A stretch of 64,000 nucleotides of DNA from Nakamurella sp. A5-74 (lineage in GTDB: Bacteria > Actinomycetota > Actinomycetes > Mycobacteriales > Nakamurellaceae). Shown here in pieces: positions 19,986-29,369 of the stretch (the first letter of the stretch is position 1; each line of letters opens with the position of its first letter). The position numbers and the translations under genes were made by a program. The stretch is from contig NZ_CP159218.1 in NCBI RefSeq assembly GCF_040438885.1, positions 1,364,001 to 1,428,000 on the forward strand, in the 5' to 3' direction. A model generated the notes under the pieces. The model saw only the letters and a program-made list of their open reading frames with translations. It did not search any database and was not told the origin of the DNA.

Positions 19986-20594
19986 TCAGCCGACGATCGT
20001 CGTCACCAGGGTGGTCACGGACGGGGTCGCGGGGGTCGAGGAGAAGCCGAACCCGACCGATGGCGTGACGTCGGTGAGGATGCCCAGATCGGTCCGTTCC
20101 CAGCGGCCGGTGAGCGCGGCGATGGTGCGTTGTCCGGTGGCTCCGTAGTACTCGCGCCGGCCGCCGCCGGCCGTCCCACGGGTGCTGACTCCGGGCAGGA
20201 TCCGGCGGGCCAGCGGGTCGATCGCAGTGTTCCACCACGGGCGGGCGGCCAGCACCGTCGGCACCAGAGCGAGCAGCCGGCCCAGCCCCGACACCGGACC
20301 GATGGTCAGGCTGACCCGGAGTGCGCCGGCGTCGACCCGCCAGATCCCGGTGCCGGTGACGGTCACCGGGGCGATGCGCACCTCGTCGAAGGTGTAGGTC
20401 TCGGAGACGAAGGCGGCAACGCTCTGCGTCGGGGCGAGCAGGATGCGCCGGCCGTCGGGCTGCTGCAGCATGACGTCGGAGAAGCTGCCCAGCGGCGAAC
20501 GGTGCCAGCGGCCGATCACCAGCCGGACCCCGCTGGAACTGCCGGCACCGGCGATCCGGCCGTGGAACCTGCGGACCGGCGGACGGGTGCTCAT
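19986..20594 (-). CDS. Conserved hypothetical protein
   Basis: I do not recognise a named family for this 202-residue soluble protein. It starts RRFHGRIAGAGSSSGVRLVIGRWHRSPLGSFSDVML and has a beta-rich look (DGRRILLAPT, YTFDEVRIAPVTV) typical of actinobacterial proteins without assigned function. Hydrophobic stretches near LGRLLALVPTVLA are too short for a clear membrane anchor. The ATG at 20594 is supported by TACGCT six bases upstream, rather than the upstream in-frame start at 20687. Confidence 0.7.
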   Translation of the reverse strand: MSTRPPVRRFHGRIAGAGSSSGVRLVIGRWHRSPLGSFSDVMLQQPDGRRILLAPTQSVAAFVSETYTFDEVRIAPVTVTGTGIWRVDAGALRVSLTIGPVSGLGRLLALVPTVLAARPWWNTAIDPLARRILPGVSTRGTAGGGRREYYGATGQRTIAALTGRWERTDLGILTDVTPSVGFGFSSTPATPSVTTLVTTIVG

Positions 20595-20600
20595 GCTGCC

Positions 20601-20606
20601 AGCGTA
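20601..20606 (-). promoter_or_regulatory. -10 hexamer TACGCT, leaderless start
   Basis: On the minus strand TACGCT precedes the ATG at 20594 by six bases. Confidence 0.5.
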
Positions 20607-20704
20607 GGGAGCATGGTCGCCGGAGGCCATCCGAGGTCGGGCCCGGCGCGAACCACCCGGCAGTGCTGCCACCGCACGTCCCGTCACCCCGTTTGGAGCT
20701 GTCC

Positions 20705-21190
20705 ATGACCGTTCTGTCCGACTTCACTGCTGATGCGCTCACCGGCACGACGACCCCGCTGAGCGAGTACGCGGGCAAGGTCGTGCTGGTCGTCAACACC
20801 GCGTCGAACTGCGGTTTCACCCCGCAGTACACGGCGCTGGAGCGGCTGTGGCAGACCTACCGCGACCAGGGGCTCGTCGTGCTGGGGTTCCCGTGCAACC
20901 AGTTCGGTGGGCAGGAGCCGGGTGACGCCGAGGCCATCGGCGAGTTCTGCCAGGTCAACCACGGGGTGAGCTTTCCGATGTTCGCCAAGGTCGACGTCAA
21001 CGGCGGCGAGTCCCATCCGCTGTTCGCCTGGCTGCGCGCGGAGGCCAAGGGAGCGCTGGGGACCTCCAAGATCAAGTGGAACTTCACCAAGTTCCTCATC
21101 GGGCGGGACGGCGCCGTGATCAAGCGGTTCGGTTCGACCACCAAGCCCGACGACCTGGCCGGCGACATCGAGCGGGCACTGGGCTCCTGA
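20705..21190 (+). CDS. Glutathione-peroxidase-family peroxidase (cysteine type)
   Basis: The 161-residue thioredoxin-fold peroxidase reduces hydroperoxides. The peroxidatic cysteine is in NTASNCGFTPQY. FPCNQFGGQEP supplies the glutamine and a probable resolving cysteine, and the KWNFTKFLI tryptophan completes the triad. Cysteine replaces selenocysteine, and such bacterial enzymes generally use thioredoxin rather than glutathione; this organism appears to make mycothiol. The start has a GGAG Shine-Dalgarno (TTTGGAGC), unlike its leaderless neighbours. Confidence 0.93.
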   Translation: MTVLSDFTADALTGTTTPLSEYAGKVVLVVNTASNCGFTPQYTALERLWQTYRDQGLVVLGFPCNQFGGQEPGDAEAIGEFCQVNHGVSFPMFAKVDVNGGESHPLFAWLRAEAKGALGTSKIKWNFTKFLIGRDGAVIKRFGSTTKPDDLAGDIERALGS

Positions 21191-21369
21191 GGCGGTTGCC
21201 ACCGGGGCCCCCGAGAAGCTCTCAGATCCCCCGCGGGCTCTGTGCGTAGCCGGACACGGGGAGTTCACGGGCGACGGCGCTCGGCGAAACACACGCTGCC
21301 TAGCGTTGTCGTCAGTTGCCCCGCAATGACGGGGGGTGCGCCATCACACTCTGACCCCAGGAGCGCATC
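21191..21369 (+). other. Upstream region of the nitrate-assimilation operon
   Basis: The stretch holds a C/G-rich hairpin (CCCCG-CAATGA-CGGGG near 21317) and a CAGGAG Shine-Dalgarno before the GTG at 21370. A GAAAC at 21286-21290 resembles one half of an actinobacterial GlnR box, but no correctly spaced partner is visible. No confident promoter is called. Confidence 0.4.
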
Positions 21370-22788
21370 GTGGCCGTGCCCGTCGGATCCATCACCTCAT
21401 CCGCACCCGAACCACCCGTCGACCTTGTCGATGTTTCGGCTGCCCCGTCGCCCAACCTCGAGCGTCGGCGCCCGGCCGGCCGCCGGATCGAGGTGTGGGA
21501 ACCGGAGGACGAGACCTTCTGGCGCGGCGGCGGTCGTCGGGTCGCCACCAGGAACCTGCAGATCTCGATCTTCGCGGAGTTCCTCGGCTTCGCCGTCTGG
21601 GCGCTGTGGTCGATCGTGGTGCCGCAACTGTCGGCTGCCGGCTTCGCGCTCAGCGTCGACCAGCAGTTCTGGCTGATCGCGATCCCGAGTCTGGTCGGGG
21701 CGACGCTGCGCATCCCGTACACCTTCGCGGTCCCGAGGTTCGGTGGCCGCAACTGGACGGTCGTGTCCGCCCTGTTGTTGCTGCTGCCGACCGCAGCGCT
21801 GGCGATCGTGGTCCAGCATCCTGGGGTGCCTTTTGCGGTACTGATGCTGGTAGCGGCCCTGGCCGGGGTGGGCGGCGGCAACTTCGCCTCGTCGATGGCG
21901 AACATCTCGTTCTTCTATCCGGAAGCGGAGAAAGGCAAGGCCCTCGGGCTCAACGCCGCCGGCGGCAATCTGGGTACCGCGGCCGTGCAGTTCGCCGTTC
22001 CGCTGGTGATCGTCGGCGCCGCCGGGATCCACCTGGAGCGCGCGGGACTCATGTTCATCCCACTGATCCTGCTGGCCGCGGTGCTGGCATGGAAGTGGAT
22101 GGACAACCTCGCCGCCACCCGATCAGATCCGAAGGCGTTCGCTGCCGCGACCCGGTCGCGTCACACCTGGATCATCTCCTTCCTCTACATCGGAACCTTC
22201 GGCTCCTTCATCGGGTACTCGGGGGCGTTCCCCACCCTGATCAAGAGCCAGTACCCGACGGTCACGCTGTCGATCGCCTTCCTCGGCGCGCTGGTCGGAT
22301 CGATCGCCCGTCCGCTGGGTGGCTTCGTTGCCGACCGCCTCGGTGGGGGCCGGGTCACCGTCGTGTCGTACTGCGTGATGGCGCTCGCTGCCATCGGCGT
22401 CATCACGGCGCTCCGCGGAGGTGGCTTCGGACTGTTCCTCTCGTCGTTCCTGGTGCTCTTCGTAGCCAGTGGCCTGGGCAACGGCTCGCTCTACCGGATG
22501 ATCCCCGCCGTGTTCCAGGCGACGGCCGAGCCGGACGCGACGGGCACCGTGACCCTTGCCGCCAGGACAGCCGCCAGACGGGCAGCGGCGGGGTGCATCG
22601 GCATCGCAGGTGCGATCGGAGCGTTCGGTGGATTCCTCATTCCCCGTGGCTTCGCCATCTCGAAGTCGGTGGCCGGCTCGCTGGTCCCGGCGCTGTGGAT
22701 CTTCGTCGGCGTCTACCTCGTGATGGCGGTGGTGACCTGGGCGGTGTATGTGCGACGCACCACTCCGCTCGGCGCCGACGCCATCTGA
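21370..22788 (+). CDS. narK: NarK-type nitrate/nitrite transporter (MFS)
   Basis: The 472-residue major-facilitator protein has 12 hydrophobic segments after a hydrophilic N-terminal tail of about 60 residues. The nitrate-porter signature is present as GGGNFASSMANISFFYP followed by KGKALGLNAAGGNLG, and a second GLGNGSLYRMIPAVF signature occurs in the C-terminal half. It imports nitrate, possibly exchanging nitrite, for the reductases downstream. GTG start with CAGGAG. The next gene starts eight bases after its stop, making it first in the nitrate operon. Confidence 0.95.
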   Translation: MAVPVGSITSSAPEPPVDLVDVSAAPSPNLERRRPAGRRIEVWEPEDETFWRGGGRRVATRNLQISIFAEFLGFAVWALWSIVVPQLSAAGFALSVDQQFWLIAIPSLVGATLRIPYTFAVPRFGGRNWTVVSALLLLLPTAALAIVVQHPGVPFAVLMLVAALAGVGGGNFASSMANISFFYPEAEKGKALGLNAAGGNLGTAAVQFAVPLVIVGAAGIHLERAGLMFIPLILLAAVLAWKWMDNLAATRSDPKAFAAATRSRHTWIISFLYIGTFGSFIGYSGAFPTLIKSQYPTVTLSIAFLGALVGSIARPLGGFVADRLGGGRVTVVSYCVMALAAIGVITALRGGGFGLFLSSFLVLFVASGLGNGSLYRMIPAVFQATAEPDATGTVTLAARTAARRAAAGCIGIAGAIGAFGGFLIPRGFAISKSVAGSLVPALWIFVGVYLVMAVVTWAVYVRRTTPLGADAI

Positions 22789-22796
22789 CCGCGCTG

Positions 22797-25028
22797 ATGA
22801 CCTCCGTCGCCACGCACTGCCCCTACTGCGCGCTGCAGTGCGGGATGGCTTTGACCCCGGTCGCCGACCGGGCTCCCGGCGGGCAGTCCGGTGACGGGCC
22901 GGCCGGTGACGGGGAGCCGAACAGATCCCTGCCGATCGTGGCCGGTCGCGCGTTCCCGACGAACCGCGGCGGTCTGTGCCGCAAGGGCTGGACCAGCGCG
23001 ACGGTGCTCGGCGTCCCCGACCGGCTGACCAGACCGCTGCTCCGCGGTCCCGACGGTGCACTCGGCGCGGTGTCCTGGCCGGTCGCCCTCGACCACATCG
23101 CCGAACGCCTGCAGGCCCTCATCACGGAATCCGGGCCGCAGTCGGTGGCGGTGTTCGGCGGCGGGGGCCTGACCAACGAGAAGGCCTACCAGCTCGGCAA
23201 GTTCGCCCGGATCGTGCTGCGCACACCGAACATCGACTACAACGGTCGGTTCTGCATGTCGAGCGCGGCAGCGGCGGCCAACCGCTCCCTCGGGATCGAC
23301 CGCGGCCTGCCGTTCCCGCTGGCGGATCTCGGGACTGCGGACGCGATCCTGTTGCTGGGCAGCAACATCGCCGAGACGATGCCACCGGCCGTCGCCCATC
23401 TGGCCGGGGTTCGCGACCGGGGCGGACTGATCGTCGTCGACCCACGCCGCAGCGCCACTGCCGCGCTGGGATCCGCCGGCCAGGGACTGCACCTGCAGCC
23501 GGTGCCGGGGACCGATCTGGTGGTGCTTTCGGCACTGCTGCACGTGTTGTTCGCCGAGGGACTGGTGGACCACGAGTACCTGGCGGCCAGGACCACCGGC
23601 GCCGACGAGGTGCTGCGGTCGGTGTCCGCGTGGTGGCCCGAGCGGGCCGAGAGTGTGTGCGGCGTCGCCGCTTCGGTGCTGCGCGGAACGGCACGTCGGT
23701 TGGCGGCCGCCTCGCCCTCCCGGGGCGGCGCCGGCGTCTTCGTGCTGTCCGGTCGCGGCGTCGAGCAGTCGAGCCAGGGCACCGACACCGTCACCGCTGC
23801 GATCTCGCTGGCGCTGGCCCTCGGCCTGCCCGGCCGCAGGGGGAGCGGGTACGGAGCGATCACCGGGCAGGGCAACGGGCAGGGCGGCCGCGAGCACGGC
23901 CAGAAGGCCGACCAGTTGCCCGGCTACCGGTCGATCTCCGACCCGGCCGCCCGGCGGTTCGTCGCCGGGGTCTGGGGAGTACCGGAGGAGTCCCTGCCGG
24001 GGCCGGGACTGCCTGCGGTGCAACTGTTGTCCGCGCTCGGGCGTCCCGGTGGACCGCGGGCGCTGCTGGTGCACGGCAGCAACCCGGTGGTCAGCGCGCC
24101 CGACGCGGATCGGGTCGTCGAGCGACTCCGTTCGCTGGATCTGTTGGTCGTCTGTGACGTCGTGCCGTCCGAGACGGCGCTGCTCGCGGACGTCGTCCTG
24201 CCGGTCACCCAGTGGGCCGAGGAGGAGGGGACGATGACGTCGCTGGAGGGGCGGGTGCTGCGCCGCCGACGAGCCGTCGACCCGCCGCCCGAGGTGCGGT
24301 CGGAGCTGTGGATCCTGGCCGAGCTGTCGCGTCGACTGGGTGGCCCCGTCCTGGACACCGATCCGGCAGCGGTGTTCGACGACCTGGCCAGAGCCAGTGC
24401 CGGCGGCCGCGCCGACTACAGCGGGCTGAGCCACGCCCGCCTCGACGAGGACGAGCACTCCGGTGGTGACGGGCTGTTCTGGCCGTGTCCGGCCGTCGGT
24501 GCCGACCGGCACCCTGGCTCCCCACGACTGTTCGCGAACTCCTTCCCCACCCCCGACGGCAGGGCCAGGTTGGTGGCGGTCGAGCACCGCGGACCGGCGG
24601 ACGACCTGCGACCCGACGCTCCGGTGTACCTGGTGACCGGGCGCATCCTGCAGCACTACCAGTCGGGCGCCCAGACCCGAAGGGTCCCCGAGCTGAACCG
24701 CTCGGCCGACGGCGCGTTCGTCGAGATCCATCCACTGCTGGCCGACCGGTTCGGCATCGAGGACGGCGACCGGGTACGCCTGAGATCGGCAAGGGGGACC
24801 GTGGTCGCACCCGCCAGGTTCACCGAGCGGATCAGGCCCGACACCGTCTTCATGCCGTTCCACTTCGCCGGCGCCGGCAGCGTCAACCGGATCACCAATG
24901 ACGCCACCGACCCGATCTCCGGGATGCCGGAGTTCAAGGTCTGCGCGGTGTCGGTCGAGGCCGCGGCTTCTTCGGACCAGGACGCGGGCGCTTTGCGGAC
25001 CGGTTCACCGGCGCCGGTCCCCGCATGA
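22797..25028 (+). CDS. nasA: Assimilatory nitrate reductase, molybdopterin catalytic subunit
   Basis: The 743-residue molybdopterin oxidoreductase reduces nitrate to nitrite. Cysteines C8, C11, C15 and C61 form the N-terminal [4Fe-4S] site. C153 in NGRFCMSSA is the expected molybdenum ligand of the Nas/Nap type. The C-terminal dinucleotide-binding domain shows VTGRILQHYQSGAQTRR and MPFHF. A longer open frame runs back to 21336 but is out of frame with narK and is an artefact. The ATG at 22797 fits the family (NarB/NasA/NasC type). It carries no fused electron-transfer domain, so it depends on the next gene or a ferredoxin. Its stop overlaps the next start as ATGA. Confidence 0.95.
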   Translation: MTSVATHCPYCALQCGMALTPVADRAPGGQSGDGPAGDGEPNRSLPIVAGRAFPTNRGGLCRKGWTSATVLGVPDRLTRPLLRGPDGALGAVSWPVALDHIAERLQALITESGPQSVAVFGGGGLTNEKAYQLGKFARIVLRTPNIDYNGRFCMSSAAAAANRSLGIDRGLPFPLADLGTADAILLLGSNIAETMPPAVAHLAGVRDRGGLIVVDPRRSATAALGSAGQGLHLQPVPGTDLVVLSALLHVLFAEGLVDHEYLAARTTGADEVLRSVSAWWPERAESVCGVAASVLRGTARRLAAASPSRGGAGVFVLSGRGVEQSSQGTDTVTAAISLALALGLPGRRGSGYGAITGQGNGQGGREHGQKADQLPGYRSISDPAARRFVAGVWGVPEESLPGPGLPAVQLLSALGRPGGPRALLVHGSNPVVSAPDADRVVERLRSLDLLVVCDVVPSETALLADVVLPVTQWAEEEGTMTSLEGRVLRRRRAVDPPPEVRSELWILAELSRRLGGPVLDTDPAAVFDDLARASAGGRADYSGLSHARLDEDEHSGGDGLFWPCPAVGADRHPGSPRLFANSFPTPDGRARLVAVEHRGPADDLRPDAPVYLVTGRILQHYQSGAQTRRVPELNRSADGAFVEIHPLLADRFGIEDGDRVRLRSARGTVVAPARFTERIRPDTVFMPFHFAGAGSVNRITNDATDPISGMPEFKVCAVSVEAAASSDQDAGALRTGSPAPVPA

Positions 25029-26766
25029 GGTGGACCAGATCGCACCCGATGCAGATCGTGGTGATCGGCGACGGGATGGTCGGCAGCCGATTCGTCGACG
25101 ATCTGCTGAGCAGGGACCTCGACTGCCGGACCCGGGTGACCCAGCTGGGCGCGGAACTGCACCCCGCGTACACCGCGTGCTGCTCAGTGACGTGCTGGCG
25201 GGCCGCACAGCACTCGGGTCGCTGACCCTGCCGACCAGGTCGGACCTGCGTCACCGGCTGCTCACCGGTCGCGCTGCGATGAGCATCGACCGTCGGGCGC
25301 GGCTGGTGCACGATGCAGCCGGGGACGAGCATCCGTTCGACCTGCTGGTGCTCGCCACCGGTGCCGCGGCGCGGATCCCCTCGGTCCCGGGACTGGCGCT
25401 CGAGCACGCGGACGGTGAACCGGCGTTGCCCGTCGGCGCCCATGCCCTCCGGACCCTCGACGACGTCGCGGAGATCATCGCCAGGAGTGATCACGTCGCT
25501 GCGGCCGTGGTCGTCGGGGCCGGTGTCCTCGGAGTGGAGGTCGCCGCCGGGCTGGCGGTCCGCGGGCTGGCGGTGACGCTGGCTGCCCACGGCGGGGTGA
25601 TGGACCGACAGTTCGCTCCGGCGGCCGCTGCGGTGGCCGCCCGGCGGCTGCGGGTGGCCGAGGTCACCGTGCTGACGGAGGTGTCGACCGAGCAGGTCCT
25701 GCTGGCGGACGGCGCGATGTGCGGGATCCGACTGCGACCGACCGGATCTGCCGCCGGGCCGCCGATCGACCTGGCTGCCGGTCTGCTGGTGCTGGCCTGC
25801 GGCACGACCCCGGAGGTGGGCCTGGCCGTCGCCGCCGGCCTCCCGGTCGAACACGGGGTGCTGGTGGACGCGGACCTCGCCTCCCCGACGGACAGCAGTG
25901 TCTGCGCCATCGGCGACTGCGCCCAGCCCCTGGAGGGCAGCTCCGGACTGATCGCGCAGGGGTGGGAGCAGAGCCGGCGGCTCGCCGTCCGGATCGTGAC
26001 CGAACTCGACGCCGATGCTGCGGCTCCGTCCGCCGAGATCGTCGGTGCCGCAACCGGATCCACGGCCACCACGTCTGCTGCTGCCCCGTCCGGGGCGACG
26101 CCGAGTGCCTGGCCCGCGTCGCCCACGGACGTGGTGAAGGTCAAGGGCGACGGGCTCGATCTGGTCGCCTTCGGTGTCTCCGCGCCGGGGGGCGGCGGCC
26201 CGACAGGTGCGCCCGGCGGCGGCGCGGCCGGCTCCACGCGCAGCGTGACGTTGAGCGACCCGGAGGGCGGTCGGCACCTCGAGGTGGTGCTGGCGGGTGA
26301 CCGGGTGATCGGGGGGACCTGCATCGGTGGTGGCCAGGTGACCGCCGACCTGGTCAGCGCCTACCTGCGCAGGACCCCGGTCCCGACAGACCCTGCACAG
26401 CTGTTGGTCCGGTCCGTCGTCGCCGCACCCGAGGTGGTCAACCCGACCCGGATGCCCGACCACACGACGGTGTGCACCTGCAACGCGGTGAGCAAGGGCG
26501 AGATCGTCGCCTGCTGGGTCGGTGGCGGGCGCAGTGTGGCGGAGGTCGCCGCCACCACCCGGGCGACGACCGGCTGCGGCAGCTGCACCGCAGTCGTCTG
26601 CGGCCTGCTCGACTGGCTGCAGGAATCGGATCCGGACGACGCAGCGCCGGGTTACCTGCCGGAAACACCGTCTGCACCCGCCGGCAATCCACCGCTCGTA
26701 GCGTCGTCGGGGTTCCGCCCGATGACGCACGGAGTTCCCTCCCACCAATTCCAGGGGTCGACGTGA
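25025..26766 (+). pseudogene. nasB-like: NAD(P)H/FAD oxidoreductase with BFD-like [2Fe-2S] domain, interrupted by a frameshift
   Basis: This is the likely electron donor to the nitrate reductase. The N-terminus (MQIVVIGDGMVGSRFVDDLL, then LGAELHPAY) reads in one frame from ATG 25025 or 25049. From about 25173 the protein continues in another frame as RVLLSDVLAGRTALGS through a Rossmann segment VVVGAGVLGVEVAAGL and a BFD-like site CTCNAVSKGE and TTGCGSCTAV near the C-terminus. Inserting one base after TAC at 25169-25171 would restore HPAYNRVLLSDVLAG, the usual family sequence, so a single base appears missing. Everything else is intact, so a sequencing error, a recent mutation or programmed shifting are all possible. 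The stop overlaps nirB as GTGA. Confidence 0.8.
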
Positions 26767-29369
26767 CACAGGCAGCTGCACCACGAGAGTTGGTGGTGAT
26801 CGGTGGCGGTATGGTCGCCCACCGCATCGTCGAAGCGATGCGCGCCCGCGACGGCGACGGCAGCTGGCGGGTGTCGGTGTTCGCGCGCGAGCCGCGGCTG
26901 CCCTACGACCGGGTGGCGCTCACCTCCTACTTCGAGGCCGTCGATCCCGAGGCGCTGTCGCTGGGAGACCGCGCACTGTGGACCGACCCGCTGGTGCACC
27001 TGCATCGCTCGGTCGCCGTCGTGGACATCGACCGGGCAGCACGGACGGTCACCGATTCACTCGGTCGCACGCACCGCTACGACCGGCTCGTCCTGGCGAC
27101 GGGCGCCGACGCGGTGGTGCCGCCGGTTCCGGGCAGCGAGCTGCCCGGAGTGTTCGTCTACCGGTCCATCGACGACGTCGCGGCCCTCCGCGGATGGGTG
27201 CACGACAGGCAGGTGGGCGGCCGCGCGGTGCAGGGTGCCGTGATCGGCGGGGGCCTGCTGGGCCTGGAGGCCGCCGGCGCACTGGCGAGGCTCGGTGTGG
27301 GCGTCACCATCGTCCAGTCGGCGGGCCACCTGATGAACGCCCAGCTCGATCTGGGTGGCGGAGAAGCGTTGCGGCGACTCATCAACCGGTCCGGCATCGC
27401 CGTCCGGGTCGGCACCCGGACGACGCGCGTGGTTCGCGGCAGGTCGGGTCGGGTCGGCCGGGTGGAGTTCGCCGACGGCGGTCGGTTGCCGGTCGAGCTG
27501 GTGGTGATGGCCACCGGCGTCCGTCCTGCCGATGCGCTGGCCAGGGCCGCCGGCCTGGCGGTGCACGACACCGGCGGGATCGTCGTCGACGCAGGCTGCG
27601 TGACCTCCGATCCCGCTGTCTACGCGGCCGGGGACGTCGCCGCCATCGACGGCCGGTGCCTCGGGCTGATCGCCCCCGGCTATGCGATGGCCGAGATCGT
27701 CGTCGATCGGCTGCTCGGCGGTGACGGCGAGTTCCCCGGCGCGGACACCGCGGCCAAGTTGAAGCTGTCCGGCGTCGACGTCGCGAGCTTCGGCGACGCG
27801 CTGGGAACGACACCCGGTGCGCTGGAGGTGGTCTGGGCCGATCCGGTCGCTGGGGTGTACCAGAAGTTGGTGATGTCCGACGATGCGCGGACGTTGCTCG
27901 GCGGCGTGCTGGTCGGCGACGCATCCGCCTACGCCTCGCTGCGGCCGATGCTCGGTCGGGCGTTGCCCGGCGATCCGGCGACCTACCTGTCGCCGGCGGG
28001 CGCCGGCGCGTCGGTATCGGGTGAGCTGCCGGACGACATCGCGGTCTGCTCCTGCAACAACGTCTCCGCCGGCGCCGTCCGGAGCGCCGTCACCGACGGC
28101 GGCTGCAGCGATCTGGCCGCCGTCAAGACGTGCACCAGGGCGGGCACCAGCTGTGGGTCGTGCCTGCCGCTGGTCAAGAAGCTGGTCGGTGCCGAGCTGG
28201 AGAAATCCGGTGTCTCGATGTCGACGGCCCTGTGCGAGCACTTCGCGGTGTCGCGGGCGCAGCTCTTCGACATGGTGCGGGTCGCCGGTCTGCGCACGTT
28301 CAGCGCCATCATCGACCGGTTCGGGGTGCGGACCGGCGAGGGTCTGGATCCTGGTCGCGGGTGCGACATCTGCAAGCCGGTGATCGCCTCCGTCCTGGCG
28401 TCGCAGTTGGGCGGCCACATCCTCGACGGCGAGCAGGCGACCCTGCAGGACACCAACGACCACGTGATGGCGAACCTGCAGAAGGACGGCAGCTACTCGG
28501 TGGTCCCGCGGATCGCCGGCGGGGAGGTGACACCCGAGGGGCTGATCGTGATCGGTGAGGTGGCCAGGGACTTCGGGCTCTACACGAAGATCACCGGTGG
28601 CCAGCGGATCGACATGTTCGGAGCGCGCATCGAGCAGCTGCCGTTGATCTGGAAACGGTTGGTGGACGCCGGTTTCGAGTCCGGCCATGCCTACGGCAAG
28701 TCGCTGCGGACGGTGAAATCGTGCGTGGGATCGACGTGGTGCCGCTACGGCGTGCAGGACTCCGTGGAGATGGCAGTCAGGTTGGAGCTGCGCTACCGCG
28801 GGCTGCGATCGCCGCACAAGCTCAAGATGGGCGTGTCCGGGTGCGCCCGGGAGTGTGCGGAAGCCAGAGGCAAGGACGTCGGGGTGATCGCCACCGACCG
28901 TGGCTGGAATCTCTACGTCGGCGGCAACGGCGGATTCACCCCACGTCATGCGCAGCTGTTCGCCGAGGATCTCGACGACGAAGCCCTGATCCGCACCATC
29001 GACCGGTTCCTGCAGTACTACATCAGGACGGCAGATCGCCTGCAGCGCACGGCCCACTGGATCCAGGAGGTCGACGGCGGCATGGACGCCGTGCGTTCCG
29101 TCGTGCTGGAGGATTCGCTCGGGATCTGCGCCGACCTGGACGCCGCGATGCTCGGACACGTGGAGTCCTACGCCGACGAGTGGGCTGCGGTGCTCGCCGA
29201 TCCGGACCAGCTGCGGCGCTTCTCCTCGTTCGTCAACGCACCCGACGAGGCCGACCCCGACCTGCAGTACCTGCCGACCCGTGGCCAGGTACGGCCGGCC
29301 ACCCCGGACGAGCGCCGATCCGGGGGACCGGTGCTCATTGCCGGCGTCGATCTGGCGATGCGCCGATGA
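26763..29369 (+). CDS. nirB: NADH-dependent assimilatory nitrite reductase, large subunit
   Basis: NirB, 868 residues, reduces nitrite to ammonia. In order it has an FAD/NAD(P)-binding oxidoreductase domain (VIGGGMVAHRIVEAM; VIGGGLLGLEAAGAL), a BFD-like [2Fe-2S] domain (CSCNNVSAGAV and GTSCGSC), and nitrite/sulfite-reductase ferredoxin and siroheme domains. Siroheme and [4Fe-4S] ligands are C654 and C660 (CVGSTWC) and C694 and C698 (CARECAEARGK). The GTG at 26763 overlaps the preceding stop by four bases; the frame is open further upstream but unrelated. Partners are NirD and the siroheme pathway encoded immediately downstream. Confidence 0.96.
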   Translation: MTQAAAPRELVVIGGGMVAHRIVEAMRARDGDGSWRVSVFAREPRLPYDRVALTSYFEAVDPEALSLGDRALWTDPLVHLHRSVAVVDIDRAARTVTDSLGRTHRYDRLVLATGADAVVPPVPGSELPGVFVYRSIDDVAALRGWVHDRQVGGRAVQGAVIGGGLLGLEAAGALARLGVGVTIVQSAGHLMNAQLDLGGGEALRRLINRSGIAVRVGTRTTRVVRGRSGRVGRVEFADGGRLPVELVVMATGVRPADALARAAGLAVHDTGGIVVDAGCVTSDPAVYAAGDVAAIDGRCLGLIAPGYAMAEIVVDRLLGGDGEFPGADTAAKLKLSGVDVASFGDALGTTPGALEVVWADPVAGVYQKLVMSDDARTLLGGVLVGDASAYASLRPMLGRALPGDPATYLSPAGAGASVSGELPDDIAVCSCNNVSAGAVRSAVTDGGCSDLAAVKTCTRAGTSCGSCLPLVKKLVGAELEKSGVSMSTALCEHFAVSRAQLFDMVRVAGLRTFSAIIDRFGVRTGEGLDPGRGCDICKPVIASVLASQLGGHILDGEQATLQDTNDHVMANLQKDGSYSVVPRIAGGEVTPEGLIVIGEVARDFGLYTKITGGQRIDMFGARIEQLPLIWKRLVDAGFESGHAYGKSLRTVKSCVGSTWCRYGVQDSVEMAVRLELRYRGLRSPHKLKMGVSGCARECAEARGKDVGVIATDRGWNLYVGGNGGFTPRHAQLFAEDLDDEALIRTIDRFLQYYIRTADRLQRTAHWIQEVDGGMDAVRSVVLEDSLGICADLDAAMLGHVESYADEWAAVLADPDQLRRFSSFVNAPDEADPDLQYLPTRGQVRPATPDERRSGGPVLIAGVDLAMRR

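Noticed and set aside
21286-21290. GlnR box upstream of narK
   Set aside because: Only one GAAAC half-site is visible, without a correctly spaced GTnAC partner.
22713-24863. 716-codon antisense open frame opposite the nitrate reductase gene
   Set aside because: It is a high-GC shadow frame with Arg/Gly/Pro/Gln-rich translation and no family motifs; the sense strand encodes a clear reductase.
24934-26784. 616-codon antisense open frame opposite the frameshifted oxidoreductase
   Set aside because: No recognisable domain, and composition typical of shadow frames. The sense strand shows FAD/NAD and BFD motifs on both sides of the shift.
27057-29159. 700-codon antisense open frame opposite nirB
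   Set aside because: Same shadow-frame composition; nirB motifs are intact on the sense strand.
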